Below the pieces are notes generated by a model, which saw only the letters and a program-made list of their open reading frames with translations, made no database searches and was not told the DNA's origin. From AP-15 sp963762575 (GTDB lineage: Bacteria; Pseudomonadota; Alphaproteobacteria; ATCC43930; CGMCC-115725): 64,000 bases of DNA. Below are positions 1 through 7,881 of the stretch, piece by piece. The position numbers and the translations under genes were made by a program. Position 1 is the first letter of the stretch. Every line of letters begins with the position of its first letter. The stretch spans positions 248,001 through 312,000 of the forward strand of contig CAVXLL010000019.1 in NCBI GenBank assembly GCA_963762575.1, read 5' to 3'.

Positions 1-2
1 CG

Positions 3-258
3 GAGTTCAACAGGAACAATTACTGTAATCCCGAGGTAGAGGAGCTGATTGGTCGGCAATCGAGCGAGGCGGACCAGGAGAAGCGAAAGCAGCTGGTGTG
101 GCAGATCGAACGGAAGCTGGCGGAGGACCATGCTCGACCGATCATTTTCTACAGCCGCGACGGGACGTGTCGGCAACCACTACGTTAAAGGGCTGACCCT
201 GATGGTCAACAGCATCTTCAACGGTTGGCGCATGGAAGACGTCTGGCTCGACAAATGA
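3..258 (+). pseudogene. C-terminal end of a peptide ABC transporter substrate-binding protein, frameshifted
   Basis: This is the last ~85 codons of a periplasmic peptide-binding protein (SBP_bac_5 type); the rest lies off the left edge. Frame 3 reads EFNRNNYCNPEVEELI, then KLAEDHARPIIFYSRDGTC, which matches the usual end of the family. That frame stops at 186-188. The expected tail VKGLTLMVNSIFNGWRMEDV continues in frame 1 from about 184 and ends at TGA 256-258. One extra base near 175-183 therefore splits the gene. The order of these two segments is what the family shows, so I read it as one broken gene or a sequencing indel. Confidence 0.75.
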
Positions 259-478
259 ACGATCGGCAGGAACGCGGCCAGTATCGCGCCGTTCTCTTAC
301 ATCTGACCTCTGAGGTCCCGAAAAGCTTAAACGCGACGCAAGATCGGCGATATATCTTCAGAGCGTGCAACACGCGGCCAGATTGGGTCATGCCGTCGCC
401 GCCAAGAGCGCCCCACAGCTGACACCTGGTGCGCGAGCAAGCTATTCTCGGTCCGGCATGAACTCTGGGAGCTGAAAG

Positions 479-1219
479 ATGAGCGAGACCATCGGCCGAT
501 TGCTCGCGGTGGGAAACGTGGCCGAGGTCTTCGAGTGCGGCTCCCGAGTATTGAAACTGTATCGTTCCGCAGTAAGAAAACCCACCCCATTCCGCGAGGC
601 GGCAATCCATGCGACAGTGGAGACGATGGGGCTACCCGTTCCCGCGGTGTGGGGCGTGCAAGAGGTCGGCGGCCGTTGGGGTATCGTGTTCGACCGCATA
701 AGCGAACCGTCGTTCGCCAAGCGGATGCAGGAGGATCCGCGCCTCGTACCAGAGTGCCTGGAGATACTCGTCCGACTGCACGCGCGCATTCATACGCACC
801 CGGCTCACGAGCTCGGCAGTCTGAAGTTGAGGCTGGCAGCAAACATCGCCCGCACCGGCCTTCTCGACGAACCGAGAAAACAGATTTTGCTCAGCCTCCT
901 TGCAGAGATGCCAAAAGGCGACCGCCTCTGTCACGGCGATTTTCACCCCATCAACGTCTTGGGCCAAACCTCGCATCCCTTGGTGATCGATTGGCCTGAC
1001 GCGTGCCGCGGCGACCCCAGTGCCGATGTTTGCAGGTCTTACCTTCTATTGAAGCTTCACGCCGCGGAAATCGCCGAGCCCTACCTGGATGCGTACTGCC
1101 GCATCACCAATATATCGCGAGCGACAATTGTCGGTTGGCTGCCCTACGTCGCTGCGGCGAGGCTGGCGGAGGACGTCCCCAATGATTTTGAACGCCTGCT
1201 AGAAATCGTAAACTCGTGA
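479..1219 (+). CDS. Aminoglycoside phosphotransferase-family kinase
   Basis: A 246-residue protein of the APH/choline-kinase fold. The catalytic loop HGDFHPIN is at residues 152-159 with catalytic Asp154, and the metal-binding IDW is at 170-172. It is short for the family (usually 260-350 aa), and the N-terminal lobe is compact, with GNVAEVF standing in for the glycine-rich nucleotide loop. Members phosphorylate small hydroxylated molecules such as aminoglycosides, homoserine, choline or sugars, and the substrate cannot be read from sequence. ATG 479 follows GGGAGCTGAAAG, an acceptable ribosome site. The gene stands alone, with ~220 bp of empty DNA upstream. I would not call it a resistance gene. 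Confidence 0.8.
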   Translation: MSETIGRLLAVGNVAEVFECGSRVLKLYRSAVRKPTPFREAAIHATVETMGLPVPAVWGVQEVGGRWGIVFDRISEPSFAKRMQEDPRLVPECLEILVRLHARIHTHPAHELGSLKLRLAANIARTGLLDEPRKQILLSLLAEMPKGDRLCHGDFHPINVLGQTSHPLVIDWPDACRGDPSADVCRSYLLLKLHAAEIAEPYLDAYCRITNISRATIVGWLPYVAAARLAEDVPNDFERLLEIVNS

Positions 1220-1391
1220 TACAGTTGCACAGGCTCTAAGCATCGGCGTCAACTCCTCTGTGCTATAGCCAGTGGTATTGGCACACTGATTCAAGCGGAC
1301 GAATTCAAAACTAAGGTTAACAAGTTCTTTCACGAAAGCGTTTGAATAGCAGGAGGCTTCTGTTATTCTCTCCAAAAGGGAGGATTTGAGA

Positions 1392-1577
1392 ATGGTTAAT
1401 TATCAGACAATCATGGAATTAGTTAATCAGATCCCTGCGGGTACATGGGATGTGCTGCGAGAGATAAAGGATCGTCGTCCCGCCATGATGCTTTCCGAAT
1501 TGATTGAGTGCAGGAGACGAGCATTGCAAGAACAGGGAGCCTCCGGAACCACGATCGCAGACGGCGAGGTCATCTGA
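1392..1577 (+). CDS. Small hypothetical protein (61 aa)
   Basis: I do not recognise this family. The start is ATG 1392 because GGGAGG at 1378-1383 sits 8 bases upstream. An in-frame TTG at 1386 is too close to that site. The protein is mostly charged and helical: the N-terminal part has MELVNQIPAGTWDVL, and the C-terminal part is rich in Arg, Glu and Gln and ends in a flexible GASGTTIADG tail. It has no signal peptide or membrane segment. The upstream 160 bp holds no other gene. The good ribosome site favours a real gene, but there is no homology support. Confidence 0.45.
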   Translation: MVNYQTIMELVNQIPAGTWDVLREIKDRRPAMMLSELIECRRRALQEQGASGTTIADGEVI

Positions 1578-1734
1578 TACACCTTCATTGTGATCATGCT
1601 GGAGGTTCGATCGGTCGTACTCACGTGCCGCGAGCGCGGGAAACGATCGGCCGTATTCACGCCGATTCGAGTGCGGGAAAGAGGCCGCCCCAGCCACCCG
1701 CTCGGAAACCCTAGCGTAGAGAAGACTAACTCGA

Positions 1735-2418
1735 TTAGAGCCGGGTGGCCTTATCAATGCCTGCGCGGAACGCTGACCTGGCCTCCTCATAACGACCGGA
1801 TAACAGCGCTGATTTGATAGCCGCCGGTGCCCTATCGGGATGACCGGAATCAAACGGTGGCGCCGGGTCGTATTCGATCCCGAGCTGGATCGTTTGGGCA
1901 GTTGTCTCGCCGGCAATTTCGGCAGCAACAGTGAGTCCAAAATCGATGCCCGAGGTAACGCCACCCGCGGTGATTACGTTGCCGTCTCTAACGACCCTGG
2001 CCTTCTCGTGGGTCGCCCCAACAAGAGGCAATAGATCGGTAAAGGCCCAATGGGTCGTTGCCCGCCGTCCTTTGAGTATTCCGGCGACACCCAAAATGAA
2101 TGCGCCGGTGCAAACCGAGGTAACATACTTCGCAGCACCCGCCTGCCGGCGGACGAACTCTATGGTTTCGCGATCGCCGATTGCCCGGACGACACCGTAG
2201 CTTCCGCCGGGGACGCAGAGCAAGTCGAGGGGCGGACAGTTCGCAAAGGTGTGCGTTGGCACGAGGCCCAGCCCGCAATCGCTGGGCACCGGTGCCTCCG
2301 ATTTCGCGACGATGTGGGTCGCTGATTGGGGAAGGCGTGAAAGCACCTGTAGAGGCCCCGTGAAATCGAGCTGTGTCAAATCGGGGAAGATGACAAAACC
2401 AATATTGAAGAGCGACAT
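1735..2418 (-). CDS. inhA: DJ-1/PfpI-family enzyme, isonitrile hydratase-like
   Basis: A 227-residue cytosolic protein of the DJ-1/PfpI fold, closest in pattern to isonitrile hydratase, which hydrates isonitriles to N-substituted formamides. The nucleophile elbow VTSVCTGAF places the catalytic Cys at 103. The acidic partner is Asp18 in PDLTQLDFTGP, and RRATTHWAF follows as in the family. The start is ATG 2418, preceded by GGAG about 8 bases upstream. A longer open frame to 2511 has no ribosome site and no family match. A repeat carrying tandem TTGCA boxes (2455-2477) lies 37-59 bp upstream of this start, where an operator could sit. The gene symbol is by similarity only. Some relatives are the N-terminal half of AraC regulators, but no DNA-binding domain is present here. 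Confidence 0.8.
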   Translation of the reverse strand: MSLFNIGFVIFPDLTQLDFTGPLQVLSRLPQSATHIVAKSEAPVPSDCGLGLVPTHTFANCPPLDLLCVPGGSYGVVRAIGDRETIEFVRRQAGAAKYVTSVCTGAFILGVAGILKGRRATTHWAFTDLLPLVGATHEKARVVRDGNVITAGGVTSGIDFGLTVAAEIAGETTAQTIQLGIEYDPAPPFDSGHPDRAPAAIKSALLSGRYEEARSAFRAGIDKATRL

Positions 2419-2454
2419 GTCCGATCTCCAGTCCTCTACGTCAGAGCGCTGCAG

Positions 2455-2477
2455 GGTGTTGCACTGTGCAGTATTTC
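2455..2477. repeat. Copy 1 of the TGTTGCACTG-TGCAGT motif
   Basis: The + strand reads GGTGTTGCACTGTGCAGTAT here. Near-identical sequence recurs at 3319-3341 and 20991-21016. This copy lies just upstream of the isonitrile-hydratase-like gene, in promoter position. It contains two TGCA cores 7 bp apart. Confidence 0.6.
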
Positions 2478-2681
2478 GGAGAGATAGTATCATAAAGCGT
2501 TTTCCCGACATCAGGCCTCTATCGCGCTAGCCGCTGTACAATATCGATCAGCTCACCGTGAGCGGCGCTGGTCTGATCGCGGAATTCGTCGGCGGAGTGA
2601 GTGTCGGCAAGCCGGCTTAGCCGCAGCAGTTCATCCTCGCAGACCGTCGCAGCACCTGATAGCTTTTGACTGAACCTGATG

Positions 2682-3140
2682 TCAAAAAGGCGGCGGACCG
2701 ACGATCTCCCAGCCATGCCGGCGCCGCATCTCGTTGGCCTCCGGTCCATTGGCGGACCCGGCCGGCCGCGCCAGCTGTTCCTCGAAAAAGCCGCCGGCAC
2801 CGGCCGGGGTATAGAGAAACAGCACGCGTCCGGTTTCGGCACCGGTATTTTTCCAGGCGTGCGGGACACCGCGTGGTAGGAAGGCACAGGTGCCCGGCCC
2901 GCCGACCGTAACCTCGTCGCCGATCTTAAAGGTGATTTCGCCGCTCAGTACGTAGGCCACCTCGTCACTGTCGCGGTGGAGATGGAATGTCGTCTCGGTG
3001 CCGGCCGGCGCGGTTTCTTCGAACAGCATGATGCTGTCGCCGGTATCGCCGCCTAGCAGCTTGAGCGCCGCTGAACGTCCAGGTGCCATGCTCAATATTG
3101 AGCCGCCGCCCGGCGGCACGACAAAGCCCTTCGCGTCCAC
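2682..3140 (-). CDS. Single-domain cupin protein
   Basis: A 152-residue cupin. Motif 1 is HLHRDSDEVAYVLSGEITF at residues 53-71, giving metal ligands His53, His55 and Glu60. Motif 2 supplies His94 in PRGVPHAWKN. Such proteins bind a divalent metal and act as isomerases, dioxygenases or sensors, and the reaction cannot be assigned. ATG 3140 has a weak upstream GGGGAGG 10 bases away. The stop follows EIVGPPPF. A 55-codon open stretch beyond the stop (to 2519) is not a recognisable continuation. A TTGCA-box motif lies ~180 bp upstream. Confidence 0.75.
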   Translation of the reverse strand: MDAKGFVVPPGGGSILSMAPGRSAALKLLGGDTGDSIMLFEETAPAGTETTFHLHRDSDEVAYVLSGEITFKIGDEVTVGGPGTCAFLPRGVPHAWKNTGAETGRVLFLYTPAGAGGFFEEQLARPAGSANGPEANEMRRRHGWEIVGPPPF

Positions 3141-3318
3141 TTTCGTGTCCTCCCCATGTTCGTGACGATCGTCACAGCTTTCGGATTAAGAAGCAACCAA
3201 AGTCGCCGGGTGCGGGATGCAACCGACCAAAGAGGGCGGCCGGCACGCGTCGTGCTCGGCTGTCCGAAGCCGATGTCATGAAGCTGCTGCAGAGCAGAGC
3301 GAATTGGGTGAGTTGCCG

Positions 3319-3341
3319 AGTGTTGCACTGTTGCAGTGTTG
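3319..3341. repeat. Copy 2 of the TGTTGCACTGTTGCAGT motif
   Basis: The + strand reads GAGTGTTGCACTGTTGCAGT. It sits in the ~394-bp gap between the hemolysin III gene and the cupin gene, about 180-200 bp upstream of the cupin start. The rest of that gap (3141-3534) shows no convincing gene. Confidence 0.6.
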
Positions 3342-3534
3342 ACCCCGGGTTACTGAAGGTCCGGTTATCACCTGGTAGCGACCGGATCGCAGACGACTCG
3401 GCAGATTCGGGTTTGTGCCAATTGCCGACATCTGGCGAACCTCCCCCTGACCACCCGAGTCCGGCACCATCGCGGTGTTGGCCGGGATCAACAGCTCCGG
3501 AGTTTACCCCTTGCCAGCGAATTGGAGCGCCGCT

Positions 3535-4191
3535 CTAGCCGGGCACGAGCACCACACCTTCAAGGACCGCGGCGAAGTGGCAGGCGGCGCCTGCATTCAC
3601 AAAACCATGCCGATTGGCGTGTGAAACGGCATCGGTCGATGATGAATGCCGCGCCGACATATAGAGCGCAACGCCAGCGAGAATCAGCCCCACTACCGGC
3701 GGCGCCATGGATACTAGTGTCGGCCGCAGCCCAAACAGCACAAACGAGGCGAGCGCCGCGAAGGCGACAAGCGACGGCCGCCGCAAGCCGCCCGGGAATG
3801 CGAGCTTGTAGGCGGCGCCGATCAGCGCGCCCGCCCACACTGCCACCGTCGGTCCAACCCGCTCGCCGTGCATCTGCCCTACCGTGAACGGTGTGTAAGT
3901 GCCAGCGATGAACAGAAAGATCGCAGCGTGGTCGAGGCGCCGCAGGAACCAGCGATACTTGGACCATCGGAGCGGCGTGTGGCGAAATAGCGTCGAGCTT
4001 CCGAGCATGCCGAGCAGCGACAAGAGATAGATCGCGCAGGGCAGGACCAGGCCTGGCCGTCTGCTCTCTGCCGCGAGGCCGAGCAGGAGCGGGGTCGCGA
4101 TCAGCGCCAGCAGCAGCCCGAACGCGTGGATGCGGCGGTCGAGTTCGAGTTCCCGATCGGTGTAGTAGGGTTGCCAGCGCGCGAAACTCAC
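3535..4191 (-). CDS. Hemolysin III family (PAQR-type) membrane protein
   Basis: A 218-residue integral inner-membrane protein with about seven hydrophobic segments. Family marks are LFRHTPLRWSKYRWFLRRLD and LDHAAIFLFIAGTYTPFT near residues 75-105. The C-terminal HANRHGFVNAGAACHFAAVL carries the histidines that bind metal in the PAQR/hydrolase superfamily. Its length is normal for bacterial HlyIII/YqfA proteins. The physiological role of these proteins is unsettled and the haemolytic label is historical. The last transmembrane segment ends abruptly at VVLVPG, as usual. The start is ATG 4191. No operon partner is visible. Confidence 0.85.
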   Translation of the reverse strand: MSFARWQPYYTDRELELDRRIHAFGLLLALIATPLLLGLAAESRRPGLVLPCAIYLLSLLGMLGSSTLFRHTPLRWSKYRWFLRRLDHAAIFLFIAGTYTPFTVGQMHGERVGPTVAVWAGALIGAAYKLAFPGGLRRPSLVAFAALASFVLFGLRPTLVSMAPPVVGLILAGVALYMSARHSSSTDAVSHANRHGFVNAGAACHFAAVLEGVVLVPG

Positions 4192-4548
4192 GTCCGATTA
4201 AACGCAGTGTGCCCCCGCAGTTCCAGTACCTTCGGTTTCAGGGAGAGCCGGGCGATCCAGACGGACCTCCTACGGATGCTCATCGAGGCGAGCCGTCTCA
4301 GTCCTAATTCTTCGAAGGTTTGATTCGCACCCCGCGCGCGGTTTCCCAACCCTTGAACGGCGCTCAGCTGCCCTCCACGATTCGAGGTATACGCAATGCT
4401 GAGCCGGCAGCGCAAAATGCGCCGTCGAGCCAGATTAGACGTGGAGGGTTCGAAGATTTTTGCGTACTCTCGCGTCTGTTCCGTCGCTGCTGATGAGGTC
4501 TCTGCGACGCGCGGTTTGGTCCACGCTTGGATTAGCACGCGAGCAAGC

Positions 4549-5694
4549 ATGGTTTTGTGCAATTGTCATAACTTTCAAGATTTTCGGCGTCTGGCCAAGC
4601 GGCGACTGCCCGGTCCGATCTTCGATTATATCGACGGCGCCGCGGACGAGGAGACGACGCACCGGCGCAACACAAAAGCCTTCGAAAGCTGCGACCTTGT
4701 ACCCAGCGTCCTGCGCGGGGTTGGGAGCGTCGATCTATCCGTCACCGTCATGGGCCAGAAGCTCGCGTTGCCGGTCTATTGCTCTCCTACTGCCTTGCAG
4801 CGCCTGTTCCATCATCAGGGTGAACGCGCCGTCGCGGCCGCGGCTGCGAAATATGGCACGATGTTCGGCGTGTCTTCGCTCGGCACGGTGAGTCTCGATG
4901 AGCTGCGTAAGGCACACGATACGCCGCAGATTTATCAGTTCTATTTCCACAAGGATCGAGGCCTCAACCGGGCAATGCTGCAGCGCGCGAAGGACGCACG
5001 CATCGATATTATGATGCTGACCGTAGACAGCATTACGGGTGGGAACCGCGAACGCGATCTTCGCACAGGCTTTTCCATACCGTTCAGGCTGACGCTCGCT
5101 GGGATGCTGCAATTTGCAATGAAGCCGAGGTGGGGAATCAACTACATCACTCACGAGCGGTTCAGATTGCCGCAACTCGAGGAGCACATCGATATGCGCG
5201 GCAGCGCGCTCTCGATCGGCGGTTATTTCACGGAGATGCTCGACCCATCAATGAACTGGGACGATGTCGCCGAGATGGTGGGGCACTGGAACGGTCAATT
5301 CTGCCTGAAGGGCGTCATGTCCCCAACCGACGCCAAACACGCCGCCGAGATCGGTTGTACCGGCATCGTTGTTTCTAACCATGGCGGCCGACAGCTTGAC
5401 GGCTCGCGGGCATCGTTCGACCAGCTGGCCGAAATCGTCGACGCCGTAGGTGATCGGATCGACGTGTTCATGGACGGCGGGGTGCAGCGCGGGACGCATG
5501 TCCTCAAGGCGCTCTCGGTCGGCGCCAAGGCGGTTGGGGTCGGCCGCTATTATCTCTATCCCTTAGCTGCCGCCGGCCAAGCTGGGGTCGAGCGGGCACT
5601 TGGCCTAATGAAAGCTGAATTGGAACGCGACATGAAACTGATGGGCTGTATCGCGATTGGCCAGCTCTCGCGCGATAATCTGCGGCTCAGATGA
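4549..5694 (+). CDS. FMN-dependent L-2-hydroxyacid oxidase/dehydrogenase (LldD/glycolate oxidase family)
   Basis: A 381-residue TIM-barrel flavoenzyme that oxidises L-lactate, glycolate, mandelate or a similar 2-hydroxyacid to the 2-oxoacid. Active-site residues are in place: Lys254 (FCLKGV), the catalytic His278 and Arg281 of SNHGGRQLDG, and the FMN-phosphate loop DGGVQRGTHVLKAL with GVGRYYLYP. The N-terminal YIDGAADEETTHRRN is characteristic. The start chosen is ATG 4549. The frame is open from 4396, but that extension has no family match. Length agrees with lactate dehydrogenases. The loop around 180-215 (PFRLTLAGML...PRWGINY) resembles lactate- and mandelate-type enzymes. The substrate is not resolved. 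Confidence 0.85.
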   Translation: MVLCNCHNFQDFRRLAKRRLPGPIFDYIDGAADEETTHRRNTKAFESCDLVPSVLRGVGSVDLSVTVMGQKLALPVYCSPTALQRLFHHQGERAVAAAAAKYGTMFGVSSLGTVSLDELRKAHDTPQIYQFYFHKDRGLNRAMLQRAKDARIDIMMLTVDSITGGNRERDLRTGFSIPFRLTLAGMLQFAMKPRWGINYITHERFRLPQLEEHIDMRGSALSIGGYFTEMLDPSMNWDDVAEMVGHWNGQFCLKGVMSPTDAKHAAEIGCTGIVVSNHGGRQLDGSRASFDQLAEIVDAVGDRIDVFMDGGVQRGTHVLKALSVGAKAVGVGRYYLYPLAAAGQAGVERALGLMKAELERDMKLMGCIAIGQLSRDNLRLR

Positions 5695-5991
5695 TTGAGA
5701 CGCAATCAGCGAAGTTCTCGCAAGGACCTGATCGTTGCACTCTTACGAGCTGAAAGGCGGCTTGGAGTGAACCGCGGAGATCCTGCTATTTTCAGGGGCG
5801 GCAGCTTAACCCCAACAAGCTGACAGTGCGGCGGCTGCATCAATCGTTTACTGAGTGCCAGCAGCGGACCTCGCCGGTTGCCAAAAACCGACCTGCGCCT
5901 TTGCACTCCGATCTGTAGAATCGTCCCTTCGAACACGCTGATGAAGCGATCGTTGAAGAGCCGCAGGAAGCCGAATGGAGTGCGCGCCGCC
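5695..5991. other. Intergenic, convergent gene ends
   Basis: This 297-bp gap lies between two converging genes (oxidase on +, cyclase on -). I see no coding signature and no clear hairpin with a T-run. Confidence 0.5.
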
Positions 5992-7497
5992 TTATTGGCG
6001 ATAAAGGAAATAGGTCTCCATCGGCCCTTTGCCTTTGACGTCGAGCGGCCCGCGGGGTTCAAAACAAAACGCATTGCCGAGTGCGTGGCGGGTCGCTGCG
6101 GAAACGTGGACCCGGCCGGGCAAACCATAAGTCTCCATGCGCTTGGCGGTATTCACGGCGTCGCCCCAGACATCGAAGGCGATTTTGTGGGTGCCGAGCA
6201 CGCCAGCGACCATTGGCCCCCCAGTGTGGATCCCTATGCGCAGCTGCAATCTTCCATCGAAAGCCCGGCCGGCGGTTTCGGTGATTTCCAGCATCGACAA
6301 ACCCATCTCGGCTACTGCTACTGCGCTTTCCGGCCGCCGTTCGAGTATCCCGCCAGTCACCATGTAACCGTCACCGATAGTCTTGATCGTTTCGAGGCCG
6401 CAGCGGAGGGCGAGGTCGTCGAACTGAGAAAACAGGAGACCGAGAAGCTTGACGGTTTCCTCCGGCGCGAGCGTCGTTGACAGCCCGGTGAAATCGACGA
6501 GATCGGAAAACAGAACCGTTGCCTCGGGAACGCGATCGGCAATAACCGTTTCACCCTGCCGCATTCGCGCAATGATGGCGCGCGGCAGGATGTTGAGCAG
6601 GAGAGCCTCAGAACGCTCCTTCTCGGCGCGCAGCTCGTCGAGCAATCGCTTTTTTTCGAGACAAGCGCTGATGCGGGCGCGGAGCAAAACGGGATTGAAG
6701 GGTTTTGGCAGGTAATCCTCGGCTCCCGCCGCGATGCAGCGCACAGTGGTGTCCAGCTCGTCAAGCGCCGAAATCATGATGACCGGAATGTGGCGGGTGC
6801 TTTCCTGGGCCTTGAGGCGGCAAAGCACCTCGAAGCCGCTTAAATCCGGCATAATGAGATCGAGCAATACGAGGTCGAAATCCTCGGCAGCGGTCAGCGC
6901 GAGCGCCGAAATCCCGCACTCGGCGGCAGTCACTCGGTATCCTTCGCGCCCCAGGCGGCGCATCAGCAGATCGCGATTGGAGAGATTGTCATCGACGACA
7001 AGGATGTGGCTAGTGACCACATCTGCAGGGGAACCATCCCCGTCGTCCAGAGGCTTTATCTTCTGCAATATGTTGCCAACAATGTCGACGGGCGGCGCCG
7101 CCGCGACCCCCACCAGCCGGTCAATTTCTCCGAGAAGCCGGCCCGCAAGGTCGATCACCTTGCCGAGATCGCTCAGCAGCGCCTCCTGTCCTCCGTCTTG
7201 TGCCTCCTCGACGAGCAGTTCGCCGTAACCCTTGATCGCGTTCAGAGGTGTTCGGAGCTCGTGGCGAAGGTTGGTAAGCTCTCCTTCCTGGGAAAAGTGG
7301 GTGACCTCTGCAATCAGCTCGGAAAGCTGCTCTGCGGCGTCGCGCATCCGCTCTAGATCGGGAATGAATTCTGCCAATTCGTTCCGGCGTGCGTCTTCAA
7401 GGAGGATATCCACGAAACCGATGACCGCGGCGACTGGGGCGCCAACCTCCTGCCGCAGGACGGCGGTTACTGCGTAGTCGACGCGGCCGCCGCTCAC
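5992..7497 (-). CDS. DHp-DHp-receiver-adenylate/guanylate cyclase signalling protein
   Basis: A 501-residue cytosolic regulator. Residues 10-70 look like a degenerate histidine-kinase dimerisation helix (LRQEVGAPVAAVIGF, with Gln16 where His is expected). Residues 76-130 repeat it with an intact H-box (LRHELRTPLNAIKGY, His79). No HATPase domain follows. A receiver spans ~163-280, with Asp169/170, phospho-acceptor Asp213 and Lys265. A class III nucleotidyl cyclase domain occupies ~320-501, with metal Asp332 and Asp376, Lys373 and the NTAKR helix (Asn449, Arg453). It probably makes cAMP or cGMP under control of phosphotransfer from the adjacent kinase. The start is GTG 7497. It overlaps the upstream response-regulator frame by 101 bp, and all four genes of the cluster are on one strand. 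Confidence 0.8.
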   Translation of the reverse strand: MSGGRVDYAVTAVLRQEVGAPVAAVIGFVDILLEDARRNELAEFIPDLERMRDAAEQLSELIAEVTHFSQEGELTNLRHELRTPLNAIKGYGELLVEEAQDGGQEALLSDLGKVIDLAGRLLGEIDRLVGVAAAPPVDIVGNILQKIKPLDDGDGSPADVVTSHILVVDDNLSNRDLLMRRLGREGYRVTAAECGISALALTAAEDFDLVLLDLIMPDLSGFEVLCRLKAQESTRHIPVIMISALDELDTTVRCIAAGAEDYLPKPFNPVLLRARISACLEKKRLLDELRAEKERSEALLLNILPRAIIARMRQGETVIADRVPEATVLFSDLVDFTGLSTTLAPEETVKLLGLLFSQFDDLALRCGLETIKTIGDGYMVTGGILERRPESAVAVAEMGLSMLEITETAGRAFDGRLQLRIGIHTGGPMVAGVLGTHKIAFDVWGDAVNTAKRMETYGLPGRVHVSAATRHALGNAFCFEPRGPLDVKGKGPMETYFLYRQ

Positions 7498-7870
7498 GGA
7501 CGCTGGCGCGGGCGAGGAGCGCCGCGATTTTCTTCAGCAATCGGGGGAGCTCGACAGGCTTTGTGTCATAGTCGTCGCACCCGGCTTCGATGACTTTTTC
7601 GCGGTCGCCGGCCATCGCATGCGCGGTCAGCCCGATGACCGGGATCGTACGGGTGCCGTTATCGGCTTTCAGCCGGCGTGTTGCTTCCCATCCATCCACG
7701 ACCGGCAAGCTCATATCCATCAGGATGAGGTCGGGAGCGTGGGTCTTTGCCGCGGCGATGCCCTCTTCGCCATCGACCGCCATCGCGATCTCGTACCCGC
7801 GACGGGCGAGCCGACGCGACAGCATGTCCCTGTTCATCTCGTTGTCTTCGACAATCAAGATTTTCGCCAT
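7397..7870 (-). CDS. Single-domain response regulator
   Basis: A CheY/DivK-like receiver. ILIVEDNEMNRDMLSRRL supplies the acidic pocket, LILMDMSLPVVDGW the phospho-acceptor Asp, and CDDYDTKPVEL the conserved Lys. The receiver ends near residue 124 (KIAALLARAS). The last ~33 codons (RERRPRRLRSN...) are Arg-rich and lie inside the start of the next gene, so a lost or shifted stop near 7500 is likely. Natural relatives end right after the fifth helix. It lies 11 bp downstream of the hybrid kinase gene and probably accepts its phosphate. The start is ATG 7870, preceded by GGAGGGGAG. Confidence 0.8.
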   Translation of the reverse strand: MAKILIVEDNEMNRDMLSRRLARRGYEIAMAVDGEEGIAAAKTHAPDLILMDMSLPVVDGWEATRRLKADNGTRTIPVIGLTAHAMAGDREKVIEAGCDDYDTKPVELPRLLKKIAALLARASVRERRPRRLRSNRRPAAGGWRPSRRGHRFRGYPP

Positions 7871-7881
7871 CTCTCCCCTCC

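Noticed and set aside
479..1219. Aminoglycoside resistance gene
   Set aside because: Only the broad kinase-fold motifs are present. The family acts on many substrates and there is no resistance context.
2519..2681. C-terminal continuation of the cupin gene after a frameshift
   Set aside because: The cupin fold is complete before the stop, and the further codons show no family resemblance.
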